Source of the DNA: Bacillota bacterium
GTDB lineage: Bacteria; Bacillota; Clostridia; Lachnospirales; Lachnospiraceae
Direction of reading: 5' to 3'
Assembly: GCA_023415055.1 (NCBI GenBank)
Contig: JAEZLZ010000055.1
Location: 1 to 15,756 of the forward strand
Length of the DNA stretch: 15,756 nt
Made by a program: the position numbers and the translations under genes. Positions within the stretch are counted from its first letter, which is position 1. Every line of letters begins with the position of its first letter. A model generated the notes under the pieces. That model searched no databases, was not told the DNA's origin, and saw nothing but the letters and a program-made list of their open reading frames with translations. Below are positions 1 to 6,359 of the stretch, piece after piece.

Positions 1-521
1 GTGCTCTTCTAATTGGTATGGAGCTACACAATATGCTACCCGCTTTTGAAAATCCTGCATTTACAGAAGGATATGAAGGATTTAGCCATTTAAATGACAT
101 GTCAGGAAATGTTGAACAAGTAAAAATGCTATATATAATTAGAGATCATGATATGGATAAATTCAACATCAAAAAAGATAGATTTGTTAAGATTGCTAAT
201 TATTTAAATGAAAAGTACGGGAAAAATACCGTTGAATTAAAACTTTCTGACTCATATTTTAATATGAAAGAAAAAATTCTTCCTCATATGCATATAATAG
301 AAACTGCAAAAAAAGCAATGAACGAGCTTGGTATTACACCAAAAATTGTACCAATAAGAGGTGGTACTGATGGAGCTAGATTATCTTACATGGGCTTGCC
401 TTGTCCAAATTTGTGCACAGGCGGATATAATTTTCACGGAAGATATGAGTACATACCTGTTCAATCTATGGAAAGAGTAGTTGATATTTTAATAAAAATT
501 GTGGAGTTATATTCAGAGTAA
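1..521 (+). CDS. pepT: Peptidase T (tripeptide aminopeptidase), 3' part only
   Basis: Cytoplasmic M20-family zinc exopeptidase that removes the N-terminal residue of tripeptides. The frame is open to the left edge (codons from position 3), so about 172 C-terminal residues of a protein usually near 410 are present. The recognisable parts are GFSHLNDMSGNVEQ, the YIIRDHD strand, the DSYFNMKEKI segment, the conserved RGGTDGARLSYMGLPCPNL block, and GGYNFHGRYEY, whose His corresponds to the last metal ligand of the family. The ATG at 18 is internal and is not the true start. The gene ends normally with TAA. Base composition is very A/T-rich, like the next gene and unlike the genes right of the insertion sequence. 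Identification is firm; activity cannot be judged without the N-terminal half. Confidence 0.93.
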   Translation, partial: ALLIGMELHNMLPAFENPAFTEGYEGFSHLNDMSGNVEQVKMLYIIRDHDMDKFNIKKDRFVKIANYLNEKYGKNTVELKLSDSYFNMKEKILPHMHIIETAKKAMNELGITPKIVPIRGGTDGARLSYMGLPCPNLCTGGYNFHGRYEYIPVQSMERVVDILIKIVELYSE

Positions 522-528
522 ATTTTTG

Positions 529-557
529 TTGATAATATTCTTTATATAGGATATTAT
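529..557 (+). promoter_or_regulatory. Probable sigma-A promoter for the DUF5317-like gene
   Basis: A -35 hexamer TTGATA (529-534) and a -10 hexamer TATTAT (552-557) are separated by exactly 17 bases, just after the pepT stop codon. This suggests the membrane protein gene has its own transcript in addition to any read-through from pepT. Inferred from consensus only. Confidence 0.5.
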
Positions 558-592
558 AAAAATAGGAAATTATTAGGAGAAAGGAATTTATT

Positions 593-1198
593 ATGATTAT
601 CGAAGCTATTATTATAGGTATAATTATTGGTATATTTAGAAGAGGTAAGCTTTCTAGGCTTGAATATTTAAGAATTAATCTTTCGCCACTAATTATTGTA
701 GCCTTAATTTCTTATATATCTATAATAGTGATGAACCTAGGTTCACTAGATTTTAATTCAAGTCTATATAATGTGTTTTTAATACTTACATATGCTCTTA
801 TAATAATAGTATTAACCTTTAATTTAGACAAAAAATTTATGTTTTTACCTTTAATTGGTGTAATGATGAACTTTATATGTATGTGTGTTAATAGTTTCAG
901 AATACCTGTTAAAAACGATATAATACTAAGCTTGTATGGTCAGGAAACTAGTAATTTACTACTAACAAATAAAATTAAGTATTTTATACCAGCAGAAGAC
1001 GCAAGTTTAAGTATTCTTGGTAAAATATTTTCTATAAGTGATTATTATATTTATGATGTTATACTAAGTATTGGAGATATTATAATTTTTATAGGTATAA
1101 TACTTATAATACAAGAGTTAATGACAGATAAGTTCCTAAAAACTAGAGATTCAATAACTCTTTCAAAGTCGTTGTATAGAAAGAGAAAAAAATATTAA
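593..1198 (+). CDS. Small polytopic membrane protein, DUF5317-like
   Basis: A 201-residue integral membrane protein of unknown function. The N-terminus MIIEAIIIGIIIGIFRRGKL is a membrane segment followed by a basic cluster, which resembles the start of DUF5317 proteins of Clostridia. Further hydrophobic segments lie near residues 30-50, 58-78, 82-100 and 152-172, giving about five helices. The C-terminus is strongly basic (KSLYRKRKKY), consistent with a cytoplasmic tail. The ATG at 593 has an AGGAGAAAGG ribosome binding site at 575-584 and a good promoter upstream. The family assignment is from memory of the N-terminal pattern and is moderate; the membrane nature is clear. Only about 13 bases separate its stop codon from the insertion sequence, so its natural downstream context is lost. 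Confidence 0.7.
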   Translation: MIIEAIIIGIIIGIFRRGKLSRLEYLRINLSPLIIVALISYISIIVMNLGSLDFNSSLYNVFLILTYALIIIVLTFNLDKKFMFLPLIGVMMNFICMCVNSFRIPVKNDIILSLYGQETSNLLLTNKIKYFIPAEDASLSILGKIFSISDYYIYDVILSIGDIIIFIGIILIIQELMTDKFLKTRDSITLSKSLYRKRKKY

Positions 1199-1211
1199 AA
1201 GCTGCTATAAT

Positions 1212-1237
1212 TGAACTGCTTCCCGTCAAGTAGACAA
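1212..1237. repeat. Terminal inverted repeat of the IS, orfB end (IRR)
   Basis: This begins TGAACTGCTTCCC and contains TAGACAA at 1231-1237. It pairs imperfectly with 2908-2933. In IS3-family elements this end lies downstream of orfB. Confidence 0.7.
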
Positions 1238-1261
1238 TTAAAAAAATATAAATTTTTTAGT

Positions 1262-1292
1262 CCAGCAGGATAAAATCTGCTGGATTTTTTAT
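1262..1292 (+). terminator. Rho-independent terminator inside the IS end, plus-strand sense
   Basis: A stem CCAGCAG (1262-1268) pairs with CTGCTGG (1277-1283), has an 8-base loop, and is followed by ATTTTTTAT. It would stop transcripts coming from the pepT/DUF5317 side before they run antisense into orfB. In the minus direction the T-tract is weaker. Confidence 0.6.
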
Positions 1293-2113
1293 GCTGCTTT
1301 CAAATACATTTCATGTTTCTCCATTGGTGTTAATATACCAAGATTCCTTTGTAATCGCTTGTTGTTGTAATAATCTATGTAGTCTTCAATCATTTTTACT
1401 ACAGATTCTCTACTGGTAAATCTTTTTCCGTAATATCGTTCGCGTTTTATAATACCCCAAAATCCTTCCATCGGTCCATTATCAATACATTTTGCCACCC
1501 TTGACATGCTCTGAGTCATTCCTGCCAATTCAAGCTTTGCACGAAATGCTCTATTTGTATATTGATATCCTCTATCACTATGGAAAAGTGGATGAGCATC
1601 TGGATTGGCATTAACAGCAACATCAAATGTATCAAAAACAAGAGCGTTATTGTTAGAGTCTCGAACAACATATGATACAATGCGTCTATCAAACAAATCT
1701 ATAATTGCACTAAGATAAACTTTGTGTTTTTCATTTCCAATGTAATAGCGGAATTCAGTTACATCAGTGAGCCACTTTTCATTTGGTACTTCTGATGTAA
1801 ATTCTCTATTCAGGATGTTCTCTGCTATATATTGAGGATTTTTTGATTGGCGTGTACATCCATTGTTTGAGTATTTTATAGTAGACTTTATACTTAATTT
1901 ACGGCAAATTCGCAATACTCGTTTATCATTAACTTTACAATCATGATAGCGTTCTAAATCATCTCTAATTCGACGATATCCTTTATCAGGGCTTTCTGTA
2001 TGTATTTTTTCAACCTTATCCGCAATCAGTCGGTTTTTTGATTCACATGCAGGGATTTCACGATGCAACCATTTGTAATAACTAGCGCGTGCTACTTTTC
2101 CAATCTTGCACAA
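1289..2113 (-). CDS. IS150-type transposase OrfB, DDE catalytic domain
   Basis: The catalytic half of the IS3-family transposase. The stretch of 274 residues starts from a TTG, but the open frame continues upstream through codons reading KHEYIYQAIKEEHEE, and translation normally enters by -1 frameshifting from orfA. An HTH_21-like region (SPDKGYRRIRDDL) lies near residues 41-53, followed by the rve integrase core. The acidic triad is visible as Asp117 (LTDVTEF), Asp180 (FHSDRGYQYT) and Glu216 (NGPMEGFWG), with the D-35-E spacing typical of the family. The C-terminal YIDYYNNKRLQRNLGILTP motif is also standard. The gene looks intact. Confidence 0.93.
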   Translation of the reverse strand: MCKIGKVARASYYKWLHREIPACESKNRLIADKVEKIHTESPDKGYRRIRDDLERYHDCKVNDKRVLRICRKLSIKSTIKYSNNGCTRQSKNPQYIAENILNREFTSEVPNEKWLTDVTEFRYYIGNEKHKVYLSAIIDLFDRRIVSYVVRDSNNNALVFDTFDVAVNANPDAHPLFHSDRGYQYTNRAFRAKLELAGMTQSMSRVAKCIDNGPMEGFWGIIKRERYYGKRFTSRESVVKMIEDYIDYYNNKRLQRNLGILTPMEKHEMYLKAA

Positions 2114-2187
2114 AGCACTAATAGAGTAGTTATGTTCTTCGTGTTCTTCTTTAATTGCCTGATATATATATTCATGTTTAACCAGGC

Positions 2188-2865
2188 TTAGCCCCGCCTC
2201 CTCTCTATTTCCTCGAGCTTTTTTAAGAAAGACGCTTCCATTTCAGCTTGCTCTTTTTCAGCTCTTAAAATTTTATTTTCAGCTTTAAGTCTATCTAATT
2301 CGGTCATCTCACCTTCTGTTTTTCGTTTTCCACGTTTGTCCTGAAGTGCATCAATTCCATTAGATTCATACTTTACTGTATAATTACGAGCCTGTTGATA
2401 TGATATATGATATTTTTCAGATGTTTCAGAATAATTATGTTCATGTGCAATACAATACTGCACAATTTCTACACGTTCATCAAATGTTGTTTTTCTTCCA
2501 TTGGTCATTATTGGATTTCCTCCTGTTCTAGAAGCTTTTAGCTCCTTATGACCATTATACATTAAAATCCACTTTTGTAACTTACCTTTTGATCTAATTC
2601 CATATTTTTTACAAATATCTGTTTGAGAACCATAACCAGAAAGATAATCTTGTACAGCTTGAATCTTAAGTTCAGCTGAATATCTTTTGTTTTGATTCAT
2701 AAAAAAGGCATCTTCGCCCATACTTTCGTAATTGAAAATCCATTGTTGCACAGATGTTTTGGATATACTAAATTGTTCTGCAATTTGTCCTTGGCTAGAT
2801 ATACCATCTAGAAACCTTTTGACAGCGGATATTTTATCTTGTGCAGATATTTTTCTTTTAGACAT
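2188..2865 (-). CDS. IS150-type OrfA, DNA-binding half of the transposase
   Basis: A protein of 225 residues with three successive helix-turn-helix units: about residues 3-45 (ISSQGQIAEQFSISKTSVQQ), 58-105 (GSQTDICKKYGI) and 125-170 (NYSETSEKYHISYQQARNY). A leucine-zipper-like coiled coil follows at about 188-220 (ELDRLKAENKILRAEKEQAE), typical of OrfA proteins that multimerise and recognise the terminal repeats. Two in-frame ATGs exist, at 2871 and 2865. The second is preferred because GAAGGGAG then sits about seven bases upstream. The last codons carry the slippery site used to make the OrfAB fusion. Confidence 0.9.
   Translation of the reverse strand: MSKRKISAQDKISAVKRFLDGISSQGQIAEQFSISKTSVQQWIFNYESMGEDAFFMNQNKRYSAELKIQAVQDYLSGYGSQTDICKKYGIRSKGKLQKWILMYNGHKELKASRTGGNPIMTNGRKTTFDERVEIVQYCIAHEHNYSETSEKYHISYQQARNYTVKYESNGIDALQDKRGKRKTEGEMTELDRLKAENKILRAEKEQAEMEASFLKKLEEIERRRG
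2218..2224 (-). promoter_or_regulatory. Programmed -1 frameshift slippery heptamer A_AAA_AAG
   Basis: In the orfA frame the codons read TTA AAA AAG CTC. Slipping back one base gives AAA AAA GCT CGA, and this frame stays open through the orfA stop at 2188-2190 directly into OrfB. A purine-rich GAGAGGAGGCGGGG segment follows shortly downstream. IS3-family elements are known to make their active transposase this way. Confidence 0.85.
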
Positions 2866-2869
2866 AAAC

Positions 2870-2929
2870 ATGCTCCCTTCTAAGATAAAGTGATTTTATT
2901 ATTTCACTTGTCTACCTAGAAGGGAGCAT
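2870..2929 (-). promoter_or_regulatory. Hairpin that can mask the transposase start
   Basis: A perfect 13-base inverted repeat, ATGCTCCCTTCTA (2870-2882) and TAGAAGGGAGCAT (2917-2929), encloses an inner stem AAGTGA (2888-2893) / TCACTT (2904-2909). In minus-strand RNA one arm is the orfA ribosome binding site plus the first bases of the upstream ATG, and the other arm lies in the terminal repeat. Only transcripts entering from outside the element would contain both arms. This fits the known IS10/IS50-type protection against transposase expression from outside promoters. Confidence 0.65.
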
Positions 2930-2933
2930 ATCA
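2908..2933. repeat. Terminal inverted repeat of the IS, orfA end (IRL)
   Basis: Read on the minus strand this begins TGATATGCTCCCTTCTAGG followed by TAGACAA. Its outer edge at 2933 coincides with the point where the interrupted sigma-factor frame resumes, which fixes the boundary. Confidence 0.75.
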
Positions 2934-3356
2934 GAAGAGCTGACGCAGGAAACCTTCTATCAAACCTTTCTGTCCCTACATCGCTACAAGGGAGAATGTG
3001 ATATTAAGACATGGATCTGCCAGATTGCAAAGAACACATGCTTTAAGTATTTTCATAAAAACCCAATCAATATCAGCATCGATGAGGAAGAATTTCAAGA
3101 GAGCAAGCTTAATATGGTTTATAAGGATATGGAAGAGTTATTGGTGACTAGGGAGATGGGAAAGGTCCTGCAGGTTATCATTAGCAAACTGAAACCTAAA
3201 TACAGGGATGTCCTTACATATCGACTGTTTCTTGAACTGCATTTCAGTAAAATAGCAGAAATCATGAACATCAGTGAAAATTCTGCCAAAGTGATCTATT
3301 TTCGCGGTAAGCAATTAATTAAGAAGGAAATGGAGGAGTTTCATTATGGAAAATAA
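2934..3356 (+). pseudogene. ECF sigma factor, 5' end removed at the IS junction
   Basis: The frame opens at the IS edge with EELTQETFYQTFLSLHRYKG, which is the middle of sigma region 2 (2.2 onward). DIKTWICQIAKNTCFKYF (2.3-2.4) follows, then a short linker, and region 4 with its helix-turn-helix near the C-terminus (KIAEIMNISENSAKVIYFRG). About 25-35 N-terminal residues, the start codon and the promoter are missing. The first remaining ATG at 3114 would give only region 4, which cannot bind core polymerase in the normal way. The last 11 bases overlap the following anti-sigma gene in another frame, a usual sigma/anti-sigma arrangement with translational coupling. Family assignment is firm; loss of function is inferred from the truncation. 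Confidence 0.88.
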
Positions 3357-4074
3357 GATGTGTGCTATAGTAAGAGATTTATTACCCTTATATAAAGACG
3401 AAGCGTTGCGGGAGGAAAGCTGCGAGGTAATTGAAGAACATCTGAAGCACTGCGAAGCTTGCCGGCAATTTAAAGAGACTGAGATTGATAAGGAGCAGCT
3501 CCCGATAGTTAACGAAGATGATTCCTTGAGTATGAAAAGGGTTGCTACCAGACTTAAACGCAGGAGGTTCAGGATTATAGCTGGAGTAACCGCAAGTATA
3601 TTACTGTTATATATACTGTTAACGCAGGTGCTTCAATTTACTACGATAGTAGGAGAGTCAATGGATCCTACCTATCATAATATGCAGGATGTAATAATTA
3701 ATCGATGTTCCTATCTCTTTTCAACTCCAAAGAGATCGGATGTGGTTTCTCTGAATGCTAATGGTACTATATATATAAAGAGAATTGTTGGTCTTCCGGG
3801 TGAAACAGTTGATATCAAGGGCGGAGAACTATATATTGACGGTGCCTTATTTGATTTTGAATACATAGGTGCTAAAGGGGATGTTACATATCCAGTGGTG
3901 CTGGGAGAAGATGAATATTTCGTCCTTGGTGACAATCCGGATCATTCTTTAGATAATCGCTATGCCGATTTTGGACCGATAACAAGAGATAAGATAATGG
4001 GTAAGGTAATCTGCAAAACAATAATAAATCTATTCCGTCCCAAAATAGGGATCTATGATGGTAAAACAGAATAA
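3346..4074 (+). CDS. Anti-sigma factor (zinc finger) fused to type I signal peptidase
   Basis: A protein of 242 residues with two functions in one chain. Residues 1-45 form a zf-HC2/ZAS anti-sigma domain with Cys6, His32, Cys36 and Cys39 (HLKHCEAC); the spacing from Cys6 to His32 and the HxxxCxxC motif match known zinc anti-sigma factors. An acidic linker and a basic patch (KRRRFR) precede a single membrane helix at about 77-97. Residues 101-235 are an S26 signal peptidase I domain with box B GESMDPT (nucleophile Ser105), RSDVV, box D YIKRIVGLPGETV (general base Lys145) and box E GDNPDHSLDNRY. The predicted topology is zinc domain inside and protease outside, which suits both halves. The start at 3346 has GGAGGAG at 3332-3338 and overlaps the sigma gene. 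The normal partner is presumably the sigma factor truncated just upstream. The domain calls are firm; the joint function is inferred. Confidence 0.9.
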   Translation: MENKMCAIVRDLLPLYKDEALREESCEVIEEHLKHCEACRQFKETEIDKEQLPIVNEDDSLSMKRVATRLKRRRFRIIAGVTASILLLYILLTQVLQFTTIVGESMDPTYHNMQDVIINRCSYLFSTPKRSDVVSLNANGTIYIKRIVGLPGETVDIKGGELYIDGALFDFEYIGAKGDVTYPVVLGEDEYFVLGDNPDHSLDNRYADFGPITRDKIMGKVICKTIINLFRPKIGIYDGKTE

Positions 4075-4168
4075 TGGTCAAGCACTAGTTCAGAAATTGA
4101 TAAAGGAAGCTCTTGGAAATGTAGGCGGGTCAGAAATAGTTATCAATTATTACAAAAAATGGGTTTAA
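4055..4168 (+). CDS. Possible small protein overlapping the end of the fusion gene
   Basis: A 37-codon frame starting at tandem ATGs inside the last codons of the preceding gene, in another frame. It reads MMVKQNNGQALVQKLIKEAL and ends YYKKWV. The sequence is amphipathic and lysine-rich with no recognised domain. The upstream ATAGGG is a weak ribosome binding site. It may be a coupled small gene, a gene remnant or chance. Confidence 0.22.
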   Translation: MMVKQNNGQALVQKLIKEALGNVGGSEIVINYYKKWV

Positions 4169-4380
4169 CAATTTTCAATTGTGATATCACATAATTTAAG
4201 GGTTGCATTAACTGTTATAATTTATTATTAAATTCTCGGAAAACGATAGCGTAAATGATACATACATGAGTGCATGGGATTCTATACCACCCCAAATGAC
4301 CATCAAAATGTCGTCCTCGGCGACCATGCCCTTGCCATGTGACAAACATTAAATAAGTGGTTCTAGGTTTTTCGTACGTA

Positions 4381-4402
4381 TTCGATTCCCATTATCCACC
4401 TA
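4381..4402 (+). repeat. tRNA-3'-end-like fragment, left copy of a direct repeat
   Basis: TTCGATTCCCATTATCCACC plus TA matches 19 of 22 bases with 14370-14391. It resembles the T-loop, T-stem 3' half and acceptor 3' strand of a tRNA, but the five bases before it cannot form the T-stem, so no complete tRNA is present. A terminator follows within about ten bases, as is usual for a real tRNA gene. Confidence 0.4.
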
Positions 4403-4412
4403 ACAAAAAATA

Positions 4413-4450
4413 AGCAGTGGCACCAGTTTAAGTGCTACTGCTAATTTTTA
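4413..4450 (+). terminator. Rho-independent terminator
   Basis: AGCAGTGGCAC (4413-4423) pairs with GTGCTACTGCT (4432-4442) with one G-T pair, followed by AATTTTTA. A run of A before the stem could also let it act in the opposite direction. Confidence 0.7.
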
Positions 4451-4477
4451 TGTTAAATAATTTTAAAAGTGAGTCGG

Positions 4478-4514
4478 GAAAAATAAAAATGCGAACCCAC
4501 TGGTGAGCATTTTC
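4478..4514 (-). terminator. Terminator downstream of the first TIM-barrel gene
   Basis: On the minus strand AAAATGC (from 4513) pairs with GCATTTT (to 4486) and is followed by TATTTTT. It lies about 25 bases after the stop codon of the minus-strand isomerase gene. Confidence 0.55.
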
Positions 4515-4536
4515 TACGCTTTCATTATACAAAAGG

Positions 4537-5403
4537 TCATTCTTTTGTGATATCCCTAAGAATATGATCCAAAGCTTCTTTGGCCATCGCAAAGATCAAT
4601 GCACCATTACCCAAACCTGCTTTATCCGTTGCAGCAGAATTATGCTCCAGGTTTGCAAATCCCGCAAAATCAGCCAGATGGGGTTCGAATGACAGGAAGC
4701 CGTCATAGCCTTTGCGATACAAAGAGGACAGAATATCCGGCAGGCTTCCATCCCCTTGTCCTGCAGGTACCACATGGTGATCGCTAAAAACAGCATCCTT
4801 AATATGGATATAGGCAATGTAATTCTCCAGCAGGTCATAGGCATAGGGAAAGGTTCGGTTATCACATTGAACAAAATTAGCGGGGTCAAATACCGCTTTT
4901 ACATAATCAGAGTTAATGGAACGAAGCAGATCCAGGCAACGCAGCGCAGAGTCCCCGTAAATGCCCTTTTCGTTTTCATGCAGTAATATAATGTCGGAGC
5001 CTTTAGCAGCCTCGACGAACTGTGACCATCTTGCCAAAACCTCTTCCCGGTATATCTCAGGTGAGCACCCCTCCGGTATATAGAAGCTGAACATACGGAT
5101 AAATCTGCATTCAAACAGCTTTGCCAATTCCAAAGTATGCTTAAAAAGCTGCAGATGGGGGGTAAAATCATCAAGAATGGATATTTTCCCAATCGGGGAA
5201 CCAATGGATGAGAGCTTAAAGCCTCTTAAATCCAATTGTTTTTTTATAGCTTCCGCTTCTGTAAGGGATAATTCAGTTACATTCTTTCCGTTTACACCGC
5301 GCATTTCTATATAGGATATCCCGTGCTGTTGCAGAACATCCATCTGTGTCTTTAAATCCATGTCAATTTCATCACCGAATGCGGATAATATAAATTGGCT
5401 CAT
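4537..5403 (-). CDS. Sugar phosphate isomerase/epimerase, TIM barrel (first copy)
   Basis: A cytoplasmic xylose-isomerase-like TIM-barrel protein (AP endonuclease 2 superfamily) of 288 residues that probably interconverts ketose or keto-inositol type sugars with a bound divalent metal. The usual metal ligands are visible: Glu143 in LLHENEKG, Asp173 in VFDPANF, His200 in YIHIKD and Glu240 in FLSFEPH. The ATG at 5403 is chosen because AAAGGAG lies eight bases upstream; an in-frame TTG 13 codons earlier has no such site. The gene is divergent from an AraC regulator across 104 bases, which suggests that regulator controls it. Substrate cannot be read from the sequence. It is only distantly similar to the second TIM-barrel protein in the window. 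Confidence 0.85.
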   Translation of the reverse strand: MSQFILSAFGDEIDMDLKTQMDVLQQHGISYIEMRGVNGKNVTELSLTEAEAIKKQLDLRGFKLSSIGSPIGKISILDDFTPHLQLFKHTLELAKLFECRFIRMFSFYIPEGCSPEIYREEVLARWSQFVEAAKGSDIILLHENEKGIYGDSALRCLDLLRSINSDYVKAVFDPANFVQCDNRTFPYAYDLLENYIAYIHIKDAVFSDHHVVPAGQGDGSLPDILSSLYRKGYDGFLSFEPHLADFAGFANLEHNSAATDKAGLGNGALIFAMAKEALDHILRDITKE

Positions 5404-5428
5404 AATGCTGGCTCCTTTCAGGTGTAGG

Positions 5429-5457
5429 TTGTAATATTGCATATCTTGTTTTATAAT
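5429..5457 (+). promoter_or_regulatory. Probable sigma-A promoter of the first araC-type gene
   Basis: TTGTAA (5429-5434) and a perfect TATAAT (5452-5457) are spaced by 17 bases and point toward the regulator gene at 5508. The element lies in the shared divergent region, so binding of the regulator here could affect both genes. Confidence 0.55.
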
Positions 5458-5507
5458 GTATTATTGCATTCATAATTTTACGTTGCTATAACTTGGAGAG
5501 TGAATAT

Positions 5508-6356
5508 ATGGCGAAGAATTTCAATCACAACTGGGATTTCCAATCCTTTGTCTTTGATCATTCCTATACAGAAAAGCCGAGTGATATTACTACCCATATC
5601 CATAACGGCTATGAATTATATTATTTTCTGTCAGGCGATCTTACCTACTATGTAGAAGGACAGGTTTATCAGCTTGAGCCTGGTGATATCATTATCACGA
5701 ACCGCAGAGAGCTGCACCGGATTGTCTTTCATTCTCAAAAGCCCTATGAGAGAATATTTATCCATTTCAAACCGGAATTTATTACTCCTCTTATCCAGAA
5801 TGAGGATTTCAACCCGCTTTACTATCTGGAACGCAGAAAACCCGGCTTTTTTAATAAGCTCACATCTGACAAGGTTAAGGAATATGCTATTCCGGATCTA
5901 TGGCAAAGGATTGAAGAGTCCTTGTCAGAGAATACACTGGAAAACCATTTCATGGTAAAGCTTCTGCTCCTTCAGATGCTGACCTGTATCAATCGGAGTT
6001 ATTCAGAAAATAAAAAAATCGTGACAAGTTCCTCTGTAAATAATGATAAGGTGATTGAAATACTTGATTTTATCAATAATCATATGGAGCAGAAAATCAC
6101 TTTGGTTTCCTTGGAAAATATGTTTTTTGTGAATAAGTATTACCTGTGCCATATATTCAAGCTCAATACCGGTTTTACTGTAAACGAATATATCACTTAC
6201 AAAAGAATCATAAAGGCGCAGGAATTGTTAAACCGGAAGATGCCGGTCCTTGAGGTATCCGATGCGGTCGGTTTTGGAGATTATTCCAATTTCTATAAAG
6301 CCTTTAAGCGAATCTCCGGCTGTTCACCTAAAAAATATAGCAAACAGAATCCATGA
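5508..6356 (+). CDS. AraC-family transcriptional regulator with cupin sensor domain
   Basis: A protein of 282 residues. Residues about 20-95 form a cupin-type ligand-binding domain (THIHNGYELYYFLSGDLTYY, then LEPGDIIITNRRELH), as in regulators that sense sugars. The C-terminal 100 residues (about 180-282) carry the two helix-turn-helix motifs of the AraC/XylS DNA-binding domain, ending with the signature VGFGDYSNFYKAFKRISGCS. The ATG at 5508 is preferred over the in-frame TTG at 5493 because GGAGAG lies seven bases upstream. It is divergent from the TIM-barrel isomerase and convergent with a degraded dehydrogenase gene that ends four bases after it. It is probably an activator of the neighbouring sugar genes; the ligand is unknown. 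Confidence 0.9.
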   Translation: MAKNFNHNWDFQSFVFDHSYTEKPSDITTHIHNGYELYYFLSGDLTYYVEGQVYQLEPGDIIITNRRELHRIVFHSQKPYERIFIHFKPEFITPLIQNEDFNPLYYLERRKPGFFNKLTSDKVKEYAIPDLWQRIEESLSENTLENHFMVKLLLLQMLTCINRSYSENKKIVTSSSVNNDKVIEILDFINNHMEQKITLVSLENMFFVNKYYLCHIFKLNTGFTVNEYITYKRIIKAQELLNRKMPVLEVSDAVGFGDYSNFYKAFKRISGCSPKKYSKQNP

Positions 6357-6359
6357 TTC

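Larger units (their letters stand above)
1212..2933 (-). mobile_element. IS3-family insertion sequence, IS150 group
   Basis: An element of about 1.72 kb carrying overlapping transposase frames orfA and orfB on the minus strand. Ends start with TGA and finish with TCA. The terminal 26 bases at 1212-1237 and 2908-2933 are imperfect inverted repeats (18 of 26 matching, including a shared TAGACAA block). The right edge is well supported, because sigma-factor coding sequence resumes at 2934. The left edge is set by the match to the right repeat. No 3-4 bp target duplication is seen: the flanks are ..AAT on the left and GAA.. on the right. Both transposase frames and the catalytic triad look intact, so the element could be active. 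Confidence 0.9.
4169..4536. other. Gene-free stretch: A/T-rich segment, unexplained block, fragment resembling a tRNA 3' end, two terminators
   Basis: No convincing gene is seen. Bases 4250-4350 are distinctly richer in C and G than their surroundings. They are open in more than one frame (minus 4215-4349, 44 residues; plus from ATG 4266 to TAA 4350) but lack a ribosome binding site. GCATGG (4272-4277) can pair with CCATGC (4324-4329) around a GTCG/CGAC hairpin, so a structured RNA is possible. TTCGATTCCCATTATCCACC at 4381-4400 resembles the T-arm and acceptor 3' strand of a tRNA without the rest of the molecule. Terminators at 4413-4450 and 4478-4514 follow. Confidence 0.5.

Noticed and set aside
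1205..2940. Target-site duplication flanking the IS
   Set aside because: The bases next to the two ends (AAT and GAA) do not match at the boundaries supported by the inverted repeats and by the sigma frame.
4381..4402. A complete tRNA gene here or at 14370-14391
   Set aside because: Only the 3' end resembles a tRNA; the T-stem cannot form with the bases upstream and no D-arm or anticodon arm was found.
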